Part shown: positions 30,342-46,245 of the stretch, in pieces
Position numbering within the stretch: position 1 is the first letter of the stretch
Layout: the number at the start of each line of letters is the position of its first letter
Source of the DNA: Eriocheir sinensis
Lineage: Eukaryota > Arthropoda > Malacostraca > Decapoda > Varunidae
DNA: 64,000 nucleotides
Assembly: GCF_024679095.1 (NCBI RefSeq)
Contig: NC_066518.1
Location: forward strand, 1,038,678-1,102,677
Direction: 5' to 3'
The notes under the pieces: model-generated
The model's input: the letters and a program-made list of their open reading frames with translations, nothing else
What the model was told of the DNA's origin: nothing
Database searches by the model: none
Translations under genes and position numbers: made by a program

Positions 30342-33190
30342 ATAGACGCCGTGCATCGCAACAAACCCGTAACCGTGATCCCGCAAGTACCACCACCTGT
30401 ATTACCAAGCCTCTAGATAACTTAAAATCCTTAGTTTCAATGCGCGTAGCCTAAGAAACAAATTTGATGAACTGAGATGTCTTGCTTTAACAGAAAATTT
30501 TGACATAATTGCTATAACCGAAACATTTATCGACACCACAAATATTGATTTAAGTTCCGAATACAACATAGATGGCTACAGACTCTTCAACAAAGATCGT
30601 GTAAACCGTAGAGGCGGTGGCGTCGCCCTTTATGTCAAAAGCTATTTGCAACCCACCGACAAAACACCGGGAAACAGTAACGTTGAACATTTGTGCGTGC
30701 GAGTAAACATTGCAAAAGTCAATTTAAATATATCTGTCACCTACAGACCTCCCGGGCAATCACTCGATGACGACCTTGAAATGTACAGCGTCTTAAGGCA
30801 GTCACTTAATAACAACGACTCACTGATATTAGGAGACTTTAACCTCCCCATATCGACTGGGCGACACTGTCAGGCACAGAAGGCGAGTCACATAGAATGA
30901 TCGAATTTCTAGAAGAAAATTATCTAAGCCAAATGGTTTCTGAGCCAACTCGACAAAATAATATACTCGACCTTGTTATAACGACCCAAGATAACCTTGT
31001 CAGTAGTGTCACGGTAGGAGAACACCTCGGTTCTTGCGATCATAAATTAGTGCGCGTCGACATTAAAGCTCAATCATCAGTGACTGAAAATAAAGTAAAG
31101 GTGCCCAATTTCAAAAGAGCTAACTTCGTAGAAATCCGACACAAACTAACAGAAATACAACTATCAGATGACGGCAACGTAGAGGAAGCCTGGCTAAGCC
31201 TTAAAAATCACTTACTCACTCAGCAGAACACATTCGTCCCCTTGTGCGAGAAGCGAATTAACACTAATAAAAGCCCACCGTGGTTTAATAGCGAAATTAA
31301 ACAATCAGTCAGTGAGAGAAAATTGTTTTACAGGTTAAAGAAAGAACAAAGCACGCCCGAGAACATTAGACTCTATAATGATGCCAGGCGACGAGTAAAA
31401 AGACTAGTAGGTCAGGCAAAGCGTAGACATGAAGAAAATATTGCAGCCAACTGTAAAAATAACCCGAAATCTTTCTTCAGTTACATAAACAACAGAAAGG
31501 CGATCAAAAGTGGTATTGGACCTTTAACAAACAGCGACGGTGCACTAGTGACTGACAGCCAACACATTGCAAACCTCTTAAACAATTACTTTTCCTCGGT
31601 GTTTAATACTAACAGTCTTCCTCTCGCTACCACCAACACCAGTACTATTGTAAATCTCGAGCATGCATTGCCTAATTTTGAAATAACAACCGATGAAGTC
31701 CTTAAAGCTCTCCATTCACTTAAAACAAATAAAAGTCCTGGACCTGACAAAGTATATCCAACTCTGCTGAAAGAAACGAAGAGCGAAATACTCTCCTCCC
31801 TCACAACCGTATTCAATATGTCCTTGCGACAAGGCATCGTCCCTTCAGATTGGAAAAAGGCTAACGTGACACCGATTTTCAATAAAGGAGACAAAAAGTA
31901 CCAGGTAATTACAGGCCCATTAGTCTAACTTCGGTTGTAGGTAAGCTACTTGAGGGCATAATTAGAGACAAAATTGTGAGTTACCTTGAAAGCCACTCAT
32001 TGATTGGGGACTCACAACATGGCTTCCGAAACAAAAGATCCTGCCTATCAAACCTATTAACCTTTTATAACGACCTCTTCAATGTTTATGACGTAACCAA
32101 ATCACTGGACGTAGTCTATCTTGATTTCCAGAAAGCGTTTGACAAAGTCCCGCATCATAAATTACTTTACAAATTAAAGCAAATAGGTATTGACGGTCAA
32201 GTAAACCAATGGATCGCGAATTGGTTGAGCAACAGACAACAAAGAGTAGTGATTGACGGATTTAACTCAGAGTGGGCGCCTGTCACTAGTGGCGTCCCTC
32301 AGGGCTCGGTCCTTGGCCCAGTGCTCTTCATTATTTACATCAACGACGTGGATGTTGGACTCAATAACCGCATTAGTAAATTTGCAGACGACACAAAGAT
32401 TGGTAACTCGGTTCTCACTGACGAAGACAGGCAAAGCCTCCAAGAGGATTTGCACAAAATTTCAGCTTGGTCGGATAGATGGGAGATGCCCTTTAACGTA
32501 GACAAGTGCCAGGTCCTTCAAGTTGGAACGAGGAATAAGAAGTTCGAATACGAAATGCGCGGCGTTAAACTCAAAAGCGTTCAATGCGTCAAAGACTTGG
32601 GGGTCAAAATCGCGTCAAACCTCAAATTCTCACAGCAATGCATCGATGCAGCAAATAAAGCGAACAGAATGTTGGGCTTCATTAAGAGAAACTTTGTATT
32701 CAAGAATAAAGATGTAATACTCCCGCTCTACAACAGTTTAGTCAGACCCCACTTGGAATATGCGGTACAGTTTTGGTCCCCCCACCATGCAAAGGATATT
32801 GCTAAATTAGAAGGTGTTCAGCGTCGGGCAACGAAAATTATCCCTTCCTTGCGCAACAAATCCTACGAAGAAAGGCTTTCTATCCTTAACATGTTCTCTC
32901 TTGAGAAACGTCGCCTCCGAGGAAAATTGATCGAATGTTTTAAAATACTTAATGGTTTCACGAATGTAGACAGATCAACATTGTTTATGATCGATGACAG
33001 TCTGCGCACGAGGAACAATGGCGTAAAACTCAGATGTAGACAAGTAAATTCAGATTGCACCAAATTTTTCTTCACCAACGTTGTAGTGCGAGAATGGAAT
33101 AAGCTTCCACCATCAGTGGTCCAGTGTAACACGATTGACTCCTTCAAAAATAAGCTCGACCGTCACTTCCTTCAACTTAATATCAACTAG
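30342..33190 (+). pseudogene. LINE ORF2: AP-like endonuclease and reverse transcriptase, frameshifted
   Basis: The endonuclease begins with L-S-F-N-A-R-S-L at about 30430 and contains I-T-E-T, Y-R-P-P-G, G-D-F-N-L (30832-30846) and C-D-H-K-L-V (about 31035), i.e. the Asn, Glu, Asp and Asp/His residues of the family. The RT contains K-S-P-G-P-D, N-Y-R-P-I-S-L, D-F-Q-K-A-F-D (from 32123), S-G-V-P-Q-G-S-V-L-G-P and the catalytic F-A-D-D (32381-32392). The C-terminal domain ends in W-N-K-L-P-P-S-V-V-Q, with the stop at 33188-33190. The frame breaks at about 30424 (A run), 30846 (C run) and 31901 (C run); adding one base at each would explain the shift. No ATG is seen at the start of the endonuclease; the open sequence instead runs back toward the ORF1 stop, so ORF2 may start by reinitiation or have been fused. 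Apart from these shifts the three pieces lack internal stops. Confidence 0.9.
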
Positions 33191-33310
33191 AGCAGAAATG
33201 CAACGTTTTGGAGTCTTCTGATTAATGTAAAATCACTTAGGTTTAAGGACAGACCACCAAGTCTGGACCATGGGGTCTGTGTGGTCTGATTTTCTATGTA
33301 AATCTCTGTA

Positions 33311-33446
<136 letters not shown>

Positions 33447-33887
33447 CACTAGACAGAGCGCCGCAATGAACGTGGATAATGACTGCAGAATAACACGTAT
33501 GATATGTATCCAGAGTTAATTAGCAAATCTAGATCTGACGATGGCTAATGGCTAATTATTGGTGTTAACTCATCTGGTTAAAGGTAATTTCAGGAAAATA
33601 ATCTAATCATCATACGTTACAATGCTCGCAGTTTAGTAGTCCTTGATGTTGCTGTGGCCGAAATACGACGCGTCTTCTGTGCCTGACTATTACGCAAGCA
33701 CAAAAAAGACAGTCCATTGTTCTTGGAACAAGCAACGCAATGCTCCTCAAAGGGAGCTTTTAAACCTTTGCACGGTGAGGTTTGCTTCCAAAATGTGTCA
33801 CTAATGTTACTCTCACCGAGCAGGAAGTTTACTATTAATTGTTCATATTGTTTAGAGTGATATTATCATACCGATTATAATGATAAC
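33447..33887. other. AT-rich non-coding stretch
   Basis: No coding or repeat feature recognised. A short GATGGCTAATGGCTAATTATTGG run lies near 33540. Confidence 0.55.
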
Positions 33888-33903
33888 GATAATAATAATA
33901 GTG

Positions 33904-33999
<96 letters not shown>

Positions 34000-34000
34000 T
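33888..34000. repeat. (AAT)n microsatellite
   Basis: ATA/AAT triplets for about 110 bases with GTGAT and ATGAT interruptions. Looser ATT/TTA triplets continue to about 34165. Confidence 0.95.
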
Positions 34001-34321
34001 GATAATGATAATGAAAATTATAATCCTATTGTTATACATTTATTATCAATATTACAGATATTATTGTCGTCATTATCCTGATTCTTAAATTGATTATCAT
34101 TATTATTACAATTACAATAGTTATTATTCTTATTTTTACTATCATTATTATTATCATTATTACAGCTACAACACTCCGTTTAGTCGTGTTGTTCCCCCAT
34201 CGGCGGAGTGCTCCCTACTGAAAACTGACAACCTCTCAACATATGATTAAAACTCTCTTCTCCAGGTGGATGAAATAATTGGACTGGTTCACAGATTGAT
34301 TGATTGGTGAATTACATTCTA

Positions 34322-35392
<1,071 letters not shown>

Positions 35393-35515
35393 GACAGACA
35401 GACAGACAAATATAGATAGATAGATAGATAGACATAGATAGATAGGAATACAGACAGAGAGAAAGAGATACTTAGATAGAAAGATAGAGACAGATGGACA
35501 GATACATAGAAAGAC
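35393..35515. repeat. (GACA)n/(GATA)n run
   Basis: GACA units at about 35393-35407 are followed by GATA units to about 35450 and by degenerate AGATAGAGACAGATGG sequence. Confidence 0.85.
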
Positions 35516-35519
35516 GAGT

Positions 35520-35815
35520 ATAGCAGGCGGTGGCTAAGTGGTGAGCGTGCTGGCGCGGCATCAAAGAAGACGCAGGTTCGCGTCCCGCCGCCCCGACAAA
35601 TAAGCTGGCAATTGTTTAATCATCGCCGAGTGGCCTAAGACTGTCCTGAAGACCATCTATCAACGCGGACTCTAGATTATCTCGAAAAGTGTATTAAAGG
35701 TGAGCTCCGGGGGGCGGCAAGATGGCGCCCCTAAAACACTTGCCTGCGCCACAACAGGCTGGGTCCGACGACCAAGACATCCTACTGGCACCATAGGACT
35801 AACGTTAAAAACAAA
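35520..35815 (+). mobile_element. tRNA-derived SINE-like repeat
   Basis: The A-box-like GTGGCTAAGTGGTGAGCG (35530-35547) is close to consensus, and the B-box-like GCAGGTTCGCGTCC is at 35572-35585. GGCGGTG (35526) and CGCCGCC (35586) could still pair, but the pairing overlaps the expected T stem, so it is not a clean tRNA. The body includes GGCAAGATGGCGCCCC near 35717 and ends in an A-rich stretch (AAAAACAAAAAAATATAAAT) at about 35810. This head is the best preserved of the four SINE-like repeats here. Confidence 0.65.
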
Positions 35816-35869
35816 AAAATATAAATAAAAAGTCGACAGTTAGGTAGCCAAAAAAGAAAGAAAGATAAT

Positions 35870-36790
35870 TAATGACAGACACTAAAAGAAGGTAGATGGG
35901 GAGACAGATAGGTAGAGACAGATGGATAGATAGATATACAGATAAACGGATACATACACACAAAATGTCAAGAAATAGAAAGAAGGAAAGTTAGGTAAAC
36001 AAACAAAACAAAAAACACCGAAGCACAACATGACGCAAAATATGTCAAAAGAACAAACACGATGCACACATTCACGCAGGAAGAGTTTTAAAAAACGCAC
36101 GAAAAGTAAAACAAATTAAAAGAGAAGTAACAAAGGAAGCAGAAACGCGAGGAACAGAGAAAACCCAGATGAAATAAAACTGACGCCCAGACACACGGAC
36201 TCCGCTGGTGAAACAGACAAAGATACCAGACAAGAGAGCGAGAAGAGAGGAGAATGGAAAAAAATATTGCACTCGAAATTCTTGTCAAAGGAGGATAGCA
36301 TTGTGAGGAAAAGCACAGCCACATCCACACCAAAACTTGACTGACGGACAGACACACAGACAGACAGACGTTAACAAGGACACAGACACGGACGAAGAGA
36401 GGTAAACACGGAGAAAAGACAGGAAAAGACCAAGACAGAAAAGACAGACAGACACAGACATATATAGATAAAAACAGACAGACAGACGGGAAGAAAGTAA
36501 CAGGAATGCAAAGAGAAAAAAGCAACACAGACAGAAATTAAAATGTCAAAGGAAAACTGAGACAGACAGACAGACAAACGGACAGACAGAGGTTAAACAA
36601 GGAGATTACCACACAGACAGACTAACTGACAGACACAGATAAACAGGCAGACAGATAGAAGCAGACAGACATACACACAGTGAGACAAACAAGTTTACAG
36701 ATAGTCAAGGGTGAGTGACTGCCTGACTGCCTGACTGATTGACTGACTGAGTGACTGGTTGGCTAACTGAATGACTATCTAGATGATCGA
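35870..36790. repeat. degenerate (GACA)n / (GACT)n low-complexity block
   Basis: The plus strand is dominated by AGACAGACA, GATAGATA and AACAAACA words, then by TGACTGACTG at about 36709-36790. The Cys/Ser/Val/Phe-rich minus-strand frames come from this composition. Confidence 0.75.
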
Positions 36791-36894
36791 TTGAATGACT
36801 GAGAAACAACAAATATGAAAAACAAAAAAATAAAAACGAAAACAAATAAGCGACAACGAGGACAAAGGCAAGATCAGAAACACAATATACTCGA

Positions 36895-37060
36895 ATCATA
36901 ACAACAAAAACAACAACAACAACAAAATTAGAGATGAAAACAATTATAAACAAACATCAGCAGCAACAGCTAAAAAAAAAGTAGTAACAATAACAACAAC
37001 AGCAACAACAACAACAACGATAACAATAACGACAACGATATCTAAACACACACACAAAAC
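36895..37060. repeat. (AAC)n-rich tract
   Basis: ACAACAACA runs at 36900-36925 and 36990-37040 are separated by non-repeat sequence. Confidence 0.8.
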
Positions 37061-37164
37061 AAACATACATCACATCAATACAGGGATACAAAAAGGCCCT
37101 GGGAGACTCGTCCAATATTTACGAGTAAGTGCCTTTCAGTTTGTAAGAGCGATATATACGTCAT

Positions 37165-37500
37165 CATAACCGTACCATCTTAGAAGTAGGCCTATGCTCA
37201 TGATTGTCCAAGGAAATGTTAAAACGACGAAACAGCCTTACCCATCGCCATACTATCTTAGAAGTCATCTTATGTATTGATGATACTCATGGGATAGGCT
37301 GAGACGACGAAGCCCCATTAGCCATAACCGTACTATCTTAGAAGCCTACATTGATAGTTCTCCAAGAAATGCTGAGACGACGATTAACCATAACTGTACT
37401 ATCTTAGAAACTTGGGAAATCTTAGGAAACGTTGAGACGACGAGACATACTCAGTTATATTATCCGTATTATCTTAGAAGCCTTCCTATGTTGATGGTCC
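37165..37500. repeat. diverged tandem repeat, period about 66-80 bp
   Basis: Five copies of a motif close to CCGTACTATCTTAGAAG lie near 37171, 37249, 37329, 37395 and 37465. Each is followed 40-60 bases later by GAGACGACGA or AAAACGACGA. Copies are diverged, which marks it as older than the other minisatellites. Confidence 0.75.
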
Positions 37501-38211
37501 TCACGTGGAACGCTAAGGCGACCTGGCTGACATTTCCCAGAGTTTGCAAACCATGTTACCCTGGCAGAGGTGAAGACTATTAAGGCCGCGCCGCTTCTGA
37601 GATACTGCCGGGTTATCATATTGGAGACACGTGCCGCTTGCTTATTGAGTTGTTCCAGCCACGTAATCCCGTTAGTTAGCGAGACAGGTCGTGCTTCAGG
37701 GAGAAAATGACAGCGTAGGTAGCAATAAATGACTCACAGTAATATGCCGCCTTTGCCTGTCTGTGCCTTTTATTTCATATACTGTTTTCCTTACTCTTCT
37801 GCTCAACTATTCCAATATAAAGGGGACCGGATACAATTCAGATAACAGTTCCGTGCCCAAGATAGATCTGTACTCTGCCCTTAATAACGCCCTGGTTGTA
37901 ATGAGGCAAGTAATCACACACCACAAGCAGGACGTGAGTGTTGTAAACACAAGAGCTGGACTGACCTGCGGAGAGGTAAGGGCCCAGCAGCTCGGGTCTC
38001 AGGTGAGGCGCGCTAACAAGCCTCGAGGGCCTCAGCTTCCCCCACTCAGCACTCAACCGCATACACCTGGAGGAGCGGACCACTATTGAATTACAGGACA
38101 ATATACCACAATATGCATACGAGTACAAAGTGTGTGTGAGGGGGAGAGGCTGTGTGGGGTGGGTGGGAGGGGAGTTGGTTGCGTGTATGTCGCCCTGTGG
38201 GTATATGTGCA
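37501..38211. other. non-coding stretch
   Basis: Mixed composition with no repeat. The forward frame at 37763-38089 is unrecognised. Confidence 0.45.
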
Positions 38212-38273
38212 TGTGTGTGTGTGTGTGTGTGTGTGTGTCACACACATAGACCACACACAAAAAAATAACTACA

Positions 38274-38306
<33 letters not shown>
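38212..38306. repeat. (TG)n and (CA)n inverted pair
   Basis: TG 38212-38238 and CA about 38275-38306, separated by about 36 bases and complementary to each other. Confidence 0.93.
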
Positions 38307-38308
<2 letters not shown>

Positions 38309-41300
38309 ACATGAGTTAGAGTAAAAACTAATAATTCTATCAGGCAGGACAAGAAAGGGCTAACAGAGGGTGTGTGGGGGCAAGGTGAGGCGTGTAGGAC
38401 AGCAGCAGCAAGATGCTACTTTTCAGTAACATTCTTGTCATTTTCACCACACACACACAAAAAAAGTTAAGTTTCATTACTCTGGAGGTCAAAAAATAAT
38501 AATGTAGACTTCTGTCCCTCAAACTATTTATTTTTATTGTAGGGGACATACCGAATGAATGTCCCATTTCACTTCAGACGACAATGCTGATCACTACGCT
38601 TAACATCTTCATCTACCCCTTGTTTGTCTAGTAGCATGTGACGAGTGGGGAGTGTTTGAAAGCTTCTCACTAAATGTTATTTGTCAAATCTTGAAAGGAT
38701 TTTATAATTTATTAATATCTAATCCTGCACCGTGAACAATGAAACAAAGGTGAGGTCCATAATCTTGCTGTGATTAGTATAACATATTTTTCTTGAACAC
38801 ATCCTTCATATGGTACTTCACATGTTAATGACTTTGCGTATGGGGAACAGCACATGCCTGAATGGCCTAAGTCATTAAAGTCTACGCATCGCCTGTGTCC
38901 TGTTACACTAGAAACTGTTAAACTACTCTCTCTCTTGATGGAAGATTAAGCTTTCCTTCTTATTGCATGCTACAGAAAAACACTGACGTGAAAAAATGAG
39001 GCAGAAAAGGGGGATGAAAGGTGATAAAAAGTAAAGGAAGAGGAATGCAAGGCAGAAAAGAAAGTAATGAAAAGAGGGAGAAGTAAAAGTCTGCCGCTGT
39101 GGTGACCTTGGCGCGTGTGTGTGTTGGCGGCGAAAGGCAAAGCTGCACGAGGTCACGATCTTATAGGCGGCCTCAGTCCCACTGAATCAGGTCTTCCTTG
39201 AAGGTCGTTGGCAGGGACACATTCAATATTAAATTCCAAGAAATGGTTATTTTTCACCGGTTATTTGCACTCGATCATGGAATCACCAATATTATTTTTT
39301 TCCCTCAGACTGTTGCGTGATAATGTAGAGCTTATAAGCACTCACCGTTTACTTAAAGATGTTTATAAAAGGCGGTGGAACAGACGTGCTCTGTCAAATA
39401 CGAAAACTCGACAAAGAAATCGATGAGTTATCCTGAATTTTGGTTCACTGAAGGTGTGAAAGTGATTACCTAATGGAATTTCCAAGTAAAGACAAAATTA
39501 TCTATCAAACATGTTAAGCGAATTGGAAGCTAAAAGTCAGGGAACAGCGACGAATATTAATTGATGTCATTGGACCCAAAACAATAGGTAGAATGTCCGG
39601 AGGGGAAAAATTCATTCCCCAAAACAAATCTATAAACGGAGACCTCCGGTGTGCTTAGGTGCTGAGGAGAGAAGATGTGACAGAAGGAAGAAACGAAAGG
39701 TGCTTAAGCAATAAATGACAATGCCACATGAGCCACGGCGCTGCGGTTCTTTGACCGGAAAAAAGAACGAGACATCACGTGCGCCAAACAACATTCCGGA
39801 CGGTTCGCATCATTTCACTCACACTAAGCAAACGCGGTAATCAGAGCAGAACAAAGGCAACTGTGGAAAAGGCAGCATTTTCGCTGTCGACTTGTTACAC
39901 CGGGCCAAGCGAGGACTGAAAAAGATTGGGCGGGTGGGGAGGTCAAGGTCAAGCGGTTGAAATTTCAAGCCATCAGGAACTGTACTAATGGCTTAAAGAG
40001 TAACAGAATTAACGAAAAAAAATAAAGACCGCAAATAAAGGGAGTTACGGAGAAAACGAACGGATGAAATTATTCTTGGGCGAGGAAAAATCACACAGGG
40101 ATAAATATGTCTACCCTACTTGTAATCGGTGGTTGTGAACATTCCAATTTTCATGTGCAAATATTTCCTATTTTGTTATCAAATGTAATGACGTCTGGTG
40201 GTGTGAGATAAATACTGCGTCCGTGTCTGACAGGTTCAGCAAGGCAACCTGGAAAGCCTTCACGAAACTGCTTTCTTTCCTCGGGACTGAATTCAAGACC
40301 GGTAAAGGTGGAGCCGTTGCTGCTGCCGAGGGTGATAGAAATAGAATAGTTTAGTTTTTACAGGAAAAGGTTCAGTGTTAGAGGTTGACAACCATGTGGC
40401 AGCTGAGAACTTAACCCTTCCCTTCACTTCCCGGCCCCGACACAAGCCTGTCTCTGCAAATTGCTTGTCGACCAAATCTGCAACACGTCCCGACGTCTCC
40501 TGAATCGACTTACCACAGAATAATTTAGTCTTCAAACAGGCTGCCGACAATACGGCGAAGAGGCCATTTGCATATCAAGGCGTGCCGGCCTCAACACCTC
40601 GGAGCCAGGAGGCCTCCGCACAACACCTGCAGATTGACTATATGTTGTAGGGCATCAGGCCATCCGGCAGGGAAAGGCTGTCTGTATCCGGGGAGAATTT
40701 CCCTCGTGAGTACCCGCCACGAGGCGGCACCCTCCTTCCCCCAAGCCACCCTTTCATTGCGCAGTGCAGGGTCAACGACTCACGACCTCAAAGGCCGACC
40801 TCATGCCGCCACACACCGCTGGCCAGAATGCCAACCAAGGAACGCTCTCCCCTCATGGGACGGCGCCTCATCTTAATTATAATTACGAGAGGATCCCCAA
40901 CCAGACCCCGCATCTGGTGACAACACAAAATTAGTAACAAGAATATTTCAAGGAGCAAGCGTGGGAAGACAGCCCTTGGGACGACGAAAAAATGTATCAT
41001 GGAACCTTCAAAGAAAACTTAAATTAATCCGTGGACCAAGGTGAGTAGTGGCGGGCGCGTCTTGGCCGCACTGAGGGAATGGGGTCAGCGCCACGCAACA
41101 GTGAAGAACAAAGACCAACAGGAGACACGGGAGTATGATCGTGGCCGGGGAGGGGACTGTAACAAGGAGCTACGATCTCCCCCTGGACGCTGGGAACAAC
41201 GGCGCACGACGGAGGCACGTAAAATACTAGGGAGAGAACAAGGCGGCGAGGCGTTAATTAAAACACACTTTGATTAATCACTTCGGTTACGTGGTTAATA

Positions 41301-41339
41301 GAGCCGGCTAACGGAAGACCACAAAGGCGATAGCTGGCA
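38307..41339. other. 3-kb stretch with little repeat content
   Basis: The longest repeat-poor segment in the window. AT-rich to about 40200, then GC-richer (40420-40900, 41030-41230). Frames of up to about 100 codons exist, but none has a domain I recognise. If a host exon is present in this window, this is one of the better places to look, but I cannot support one. Confidence 0.4.
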
Positions 41340-41640
41340 CGCCGGGAGGAACAGAGGAGAGGGAGAACGGGAGGGAAGCTTGGGAGAGGAAGGGCTGAGA
41401 GGAAAGGAAGGAGAGAGGAAGCTGAAGTGAGGAGGGAGTAAAGTGGAGTTGGAAGGAGAGAAGCTGAAAGAGAAGAATGGAGTGAGAGGAAGGGAGTAAA
41501 GTGGAGTGGGAAGGAGGTAGCATTGAAAGAGTAGGATGGAGTGAGAAATTGAAGGAGCAAAGTGGAGTGGGAGGGAGGGTGGGAGGGAGTAAGGAGGAGA
41601 AAGAAAAAGAAGGAAGAAATTTTGAAAAGATGAAAATATA
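41340..41640. repeat. purine-rich degenerate repeat, about 60-bp period
   Basis: GGAGTAAAGTGGAGT-type words recur near 41432, 41496 and 41550 within GGAAGGAG-rich sequence. Confidence 0.7.
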
Positions 41641-41943
41641 TACACCTATACTGAGGGAGGAGGAAGAAGTATAAGGAAGCATGAAAACAAATTAATCAAA
41701 AACTTGTATCAATATCTTCCTTTCGGGGCAGATAAAAAGAAAACATTACGACAAAAGAAGTAAATAAATAGCGTTAAAGAAAGTGTAAGAAAAAAGTCAA
41801 CGACAGAAAAAGATAAAACGGGGAAAAACATTATAGCACAAAGTAAAAAGACGGGCAGTGAGAACGAAAAAAGAGGCAAAAAATAAGAAGGAAGAAAAAG
41901 GTCGGACATTGAGAACAAAGAAGTGAGACGGACAATGAGAAGG
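41641..41943. other. A/G-rich non-coding stretch
   Basis: GAAAAAAG/GAAGAAAAAG composition that blends into the 51-bp minisatellite downstream. No gene. Confidence 0.55.
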
Positions 41944-42300
41944 AAGGAAAAAGACGGACAGTGAAAGCGAGGAAAAGAGACGGACAAATCAGAGGAAGGA
42001 AAAGACGGACAGTGAAAGCGAGGAAAAGAGACGGACAAATCAGAGGAAGGAAAAGACGGACAGTGAGAGCAAGGAAAAGAGACGGACATTGAGAAGGAAG
42101 AAAAAAGAGGGAAAAGGAAAACAAGACAGAAGGGAAGACAGGAAGGAAAAAGACCGATAGTGAGAGCGAGGAAAAAAGAGACGGACAATGAAAATGAAGA
42201 AAATAAAAGACAGACAGCGAGAAAGAGGGCAGGGCAGAAGGGAAGACAGGAAGGAGGCTGAGGGAAGAGAGCATAACTTCGGAGGTAAGAAGGAAGGATG
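41944..42300. repeat. 51-bp minisatellite with decayed flanks
   Basis: AAAGACGGACAGTGAAAGCG begins at 41951 and 42002, and a variant begins at 42053, exactly 51 bases apart. Degenerate GACGGACA(A/G)TGA units continue on both sides. As 51 is a multiple of three, the minus strand encodes a regular 17-residue repeat (P-S-L-F-L-A-F-T-V-R-L-F-type). Confidence 0.9.
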
Positions 42301-42417
42301 TGAAAATCTGGGCTGAATCAACAAACACATAATGAAGGAGGCGATCACACAGCCACTCGGGAGAAGACATTAATCTCTATCGGGGAGGGAGAGTGAGTGA
42401 GAGTGGGAGATAGGGAG

Positions 42418-43389
<972 letters not shown>

Positions 43390-44060
43390 GTTGTTGTTCT
43401 TATCCACGTCTTGTTCTCCTTCTTTCTACTTTTCTATTTACTCCACTTGGTTGTTTTCGTGTTCATTTTGGGGGGGTTGCTGCTGTTTGTTGTTGTTGTT
43501 GTTGTTGTTGCTGTTGTTTGTTGTAATTGCTGTTGATGTTGTTGATATTGTTGTTGTTGTTATTGTTATTATTAGTGGTGGTGGTGGTGTTGGTTTTACT
43601 TTGGTGGTTGTTGTTGTCGTTGTTGTTGTTTGTTGTAATTGCTGTTGATGTTGCTTTTGTTGTTCTTGTTGTTATTGGTGGTTGTGGTGGTGAAGATAAA
43701 GGAGGTGGTGGTGGTTTTACTTTGGTTGTTGTTATTGTTGTTGTTGTTATTGTTACAGCTGTGGACAATGCTGCTGATAGTGTAACCAGAGTTGACGCTG
43801 CTGTCTGTTGTATTCCACAGGCATTCTGACCTAGTTTTTGTCGACGCTGTTGTTGTTACCACCGCCGCTGCTGCTGATTCTGTTCGTTATGATGGTGCCG
43901 CTGTTGTTTAAATCGTGGCTGGTACTTTTGTTATTATTGCTGTTGTTGACAATATCTTTTTTTTTTTTTGCATATATACTTGCATGTCGCCTTGATTGTT
44001 ATATTTTCCAATGGTCGTTCTCCCTATTGCTGTTGTTGTTCCTCCTAAGCTGTTGTTGCT
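43390..44060. repeat. (TTG)n-rich low-complexity block with an internal duplication
   Basis: TTG/GTT triplets dominate. TTTGTTGTAATTGCTGTTGATG occurs at about 43507 and 43626, so a block of about 120 bases is duplicated. GGTGGTGGT runs are interspersed. Confidence 0.88.
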
Positions 44061-44116
44061 GTTGTTGTTTTAATGCTTAGGAAAAGATAGAGGAGAATAT
44101 TTAGTTGTAGAAAGAA

Positions 44117-44232
44117 GAAGGGAGGAAGAGGAGGAGGAGGAGGAGGAGGAGGAGGAGGAGGAGGAGGAAAAAGAGGAGGAGGAATAGAAGAAAAATGGAA
44201 AGGTGACGAGTAAAGATATTGGAGTGAAACTG

Positions 44233-44315
<83 letters not shown>
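44117..44315. repeat. (GGA)n and (AC)n microsatellites
   Basis: GGA triplets at about 44125-44185 and a pure AC array at 44235-44315 are separated by about 50 bases of mixed sequence. Confidence 0.95.
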
Positions 44316-44317
<2 letters not shown>

Positions 44318-44724
44318 AATGTAGAACAAGGGAGAAAAGAAAGGAAAGTGAGCCATGCAGTATTTGAAAGAACAAAGGAAAGCAAATAAGACAATGACAT
44401 CATTGAATATACATTAATTCATAGATGCTAGAAATTCATTTAGAGATGCGGTGTTTCGACCTACTCTGAAGTATAAAAAAAAAAGTGTGTCAACCATTAC
44501 AAAGCTTCCGCAAAATCAACTCAACTAAATTCGGATCATGTGAAGCAAAGCGTTGTCAGCACTATGTAAACCAGTATGATATAGCAACCCAGTTTTTATA
44601 ACTTCCGCGTTGCAGCTGAACATTTTTCCAAACAGTTCAGACAGCATGGCAGTGTATACAAAGTGTTCTTGTCCTTTGCAAATTCCTAAAATTTTAAACT
44701 TGATTGGATGGTTTCACAATAGGT

Positions 44725-44726
<2 letters not shown>
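44316..44726. other. non-coding stretch
   Basis: AT-rich, without recognised coding, RNA or repeat structure. Confidence 0.55.

Positions 44727-44796
<70 letters not shown>
44727..44796. repeat. (GT)n microsatellite, 35 units
   Basis: Perfect GT repeats. Confidence 0.97.
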
Positions 44797-44801
<5 letters not shown>

Positions 44802-44931
44802 TGTTCCTCTGCTTTAGGTTTTTCTTTTTAGATTTTCTTATCTTAGAGTGTCTTCTTAAGATGTCCAGGCTATTAACATTTTAGTATATTTATTTTAGAG
44901 AATTCGTCATCTTTCAGGGATTTTCTGTTTT

Positions 44932-46130
<1,199 letters not shown>

Positions 46131-46203
<73 letters not shown>

Positions 46204-46245
46204 CTCCTCCTCCTCCTCCTCCTCCTCCTCCTCCTCTTCCTCCTC
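46131..46245. repeat. compound (TC)n-(CTC)n microsatellite
   Basis: Pure TC 46131-46200, then CTC triplets to about 46245. Confidence 0.96.

Noticed and set aside
35520..35600. Functional tRNA gene
   Set aside because: A and B boxes are good, but the T stem and acceptor stem cannot both pair and no clear anticodon arm is visible; a SINE head fits better.
37763..38089. Forward 108-codon frame as a host exon
   Set aside because: No flanking splice signals or recognisable domain; position in otherwise unannotated DNA is not enough.
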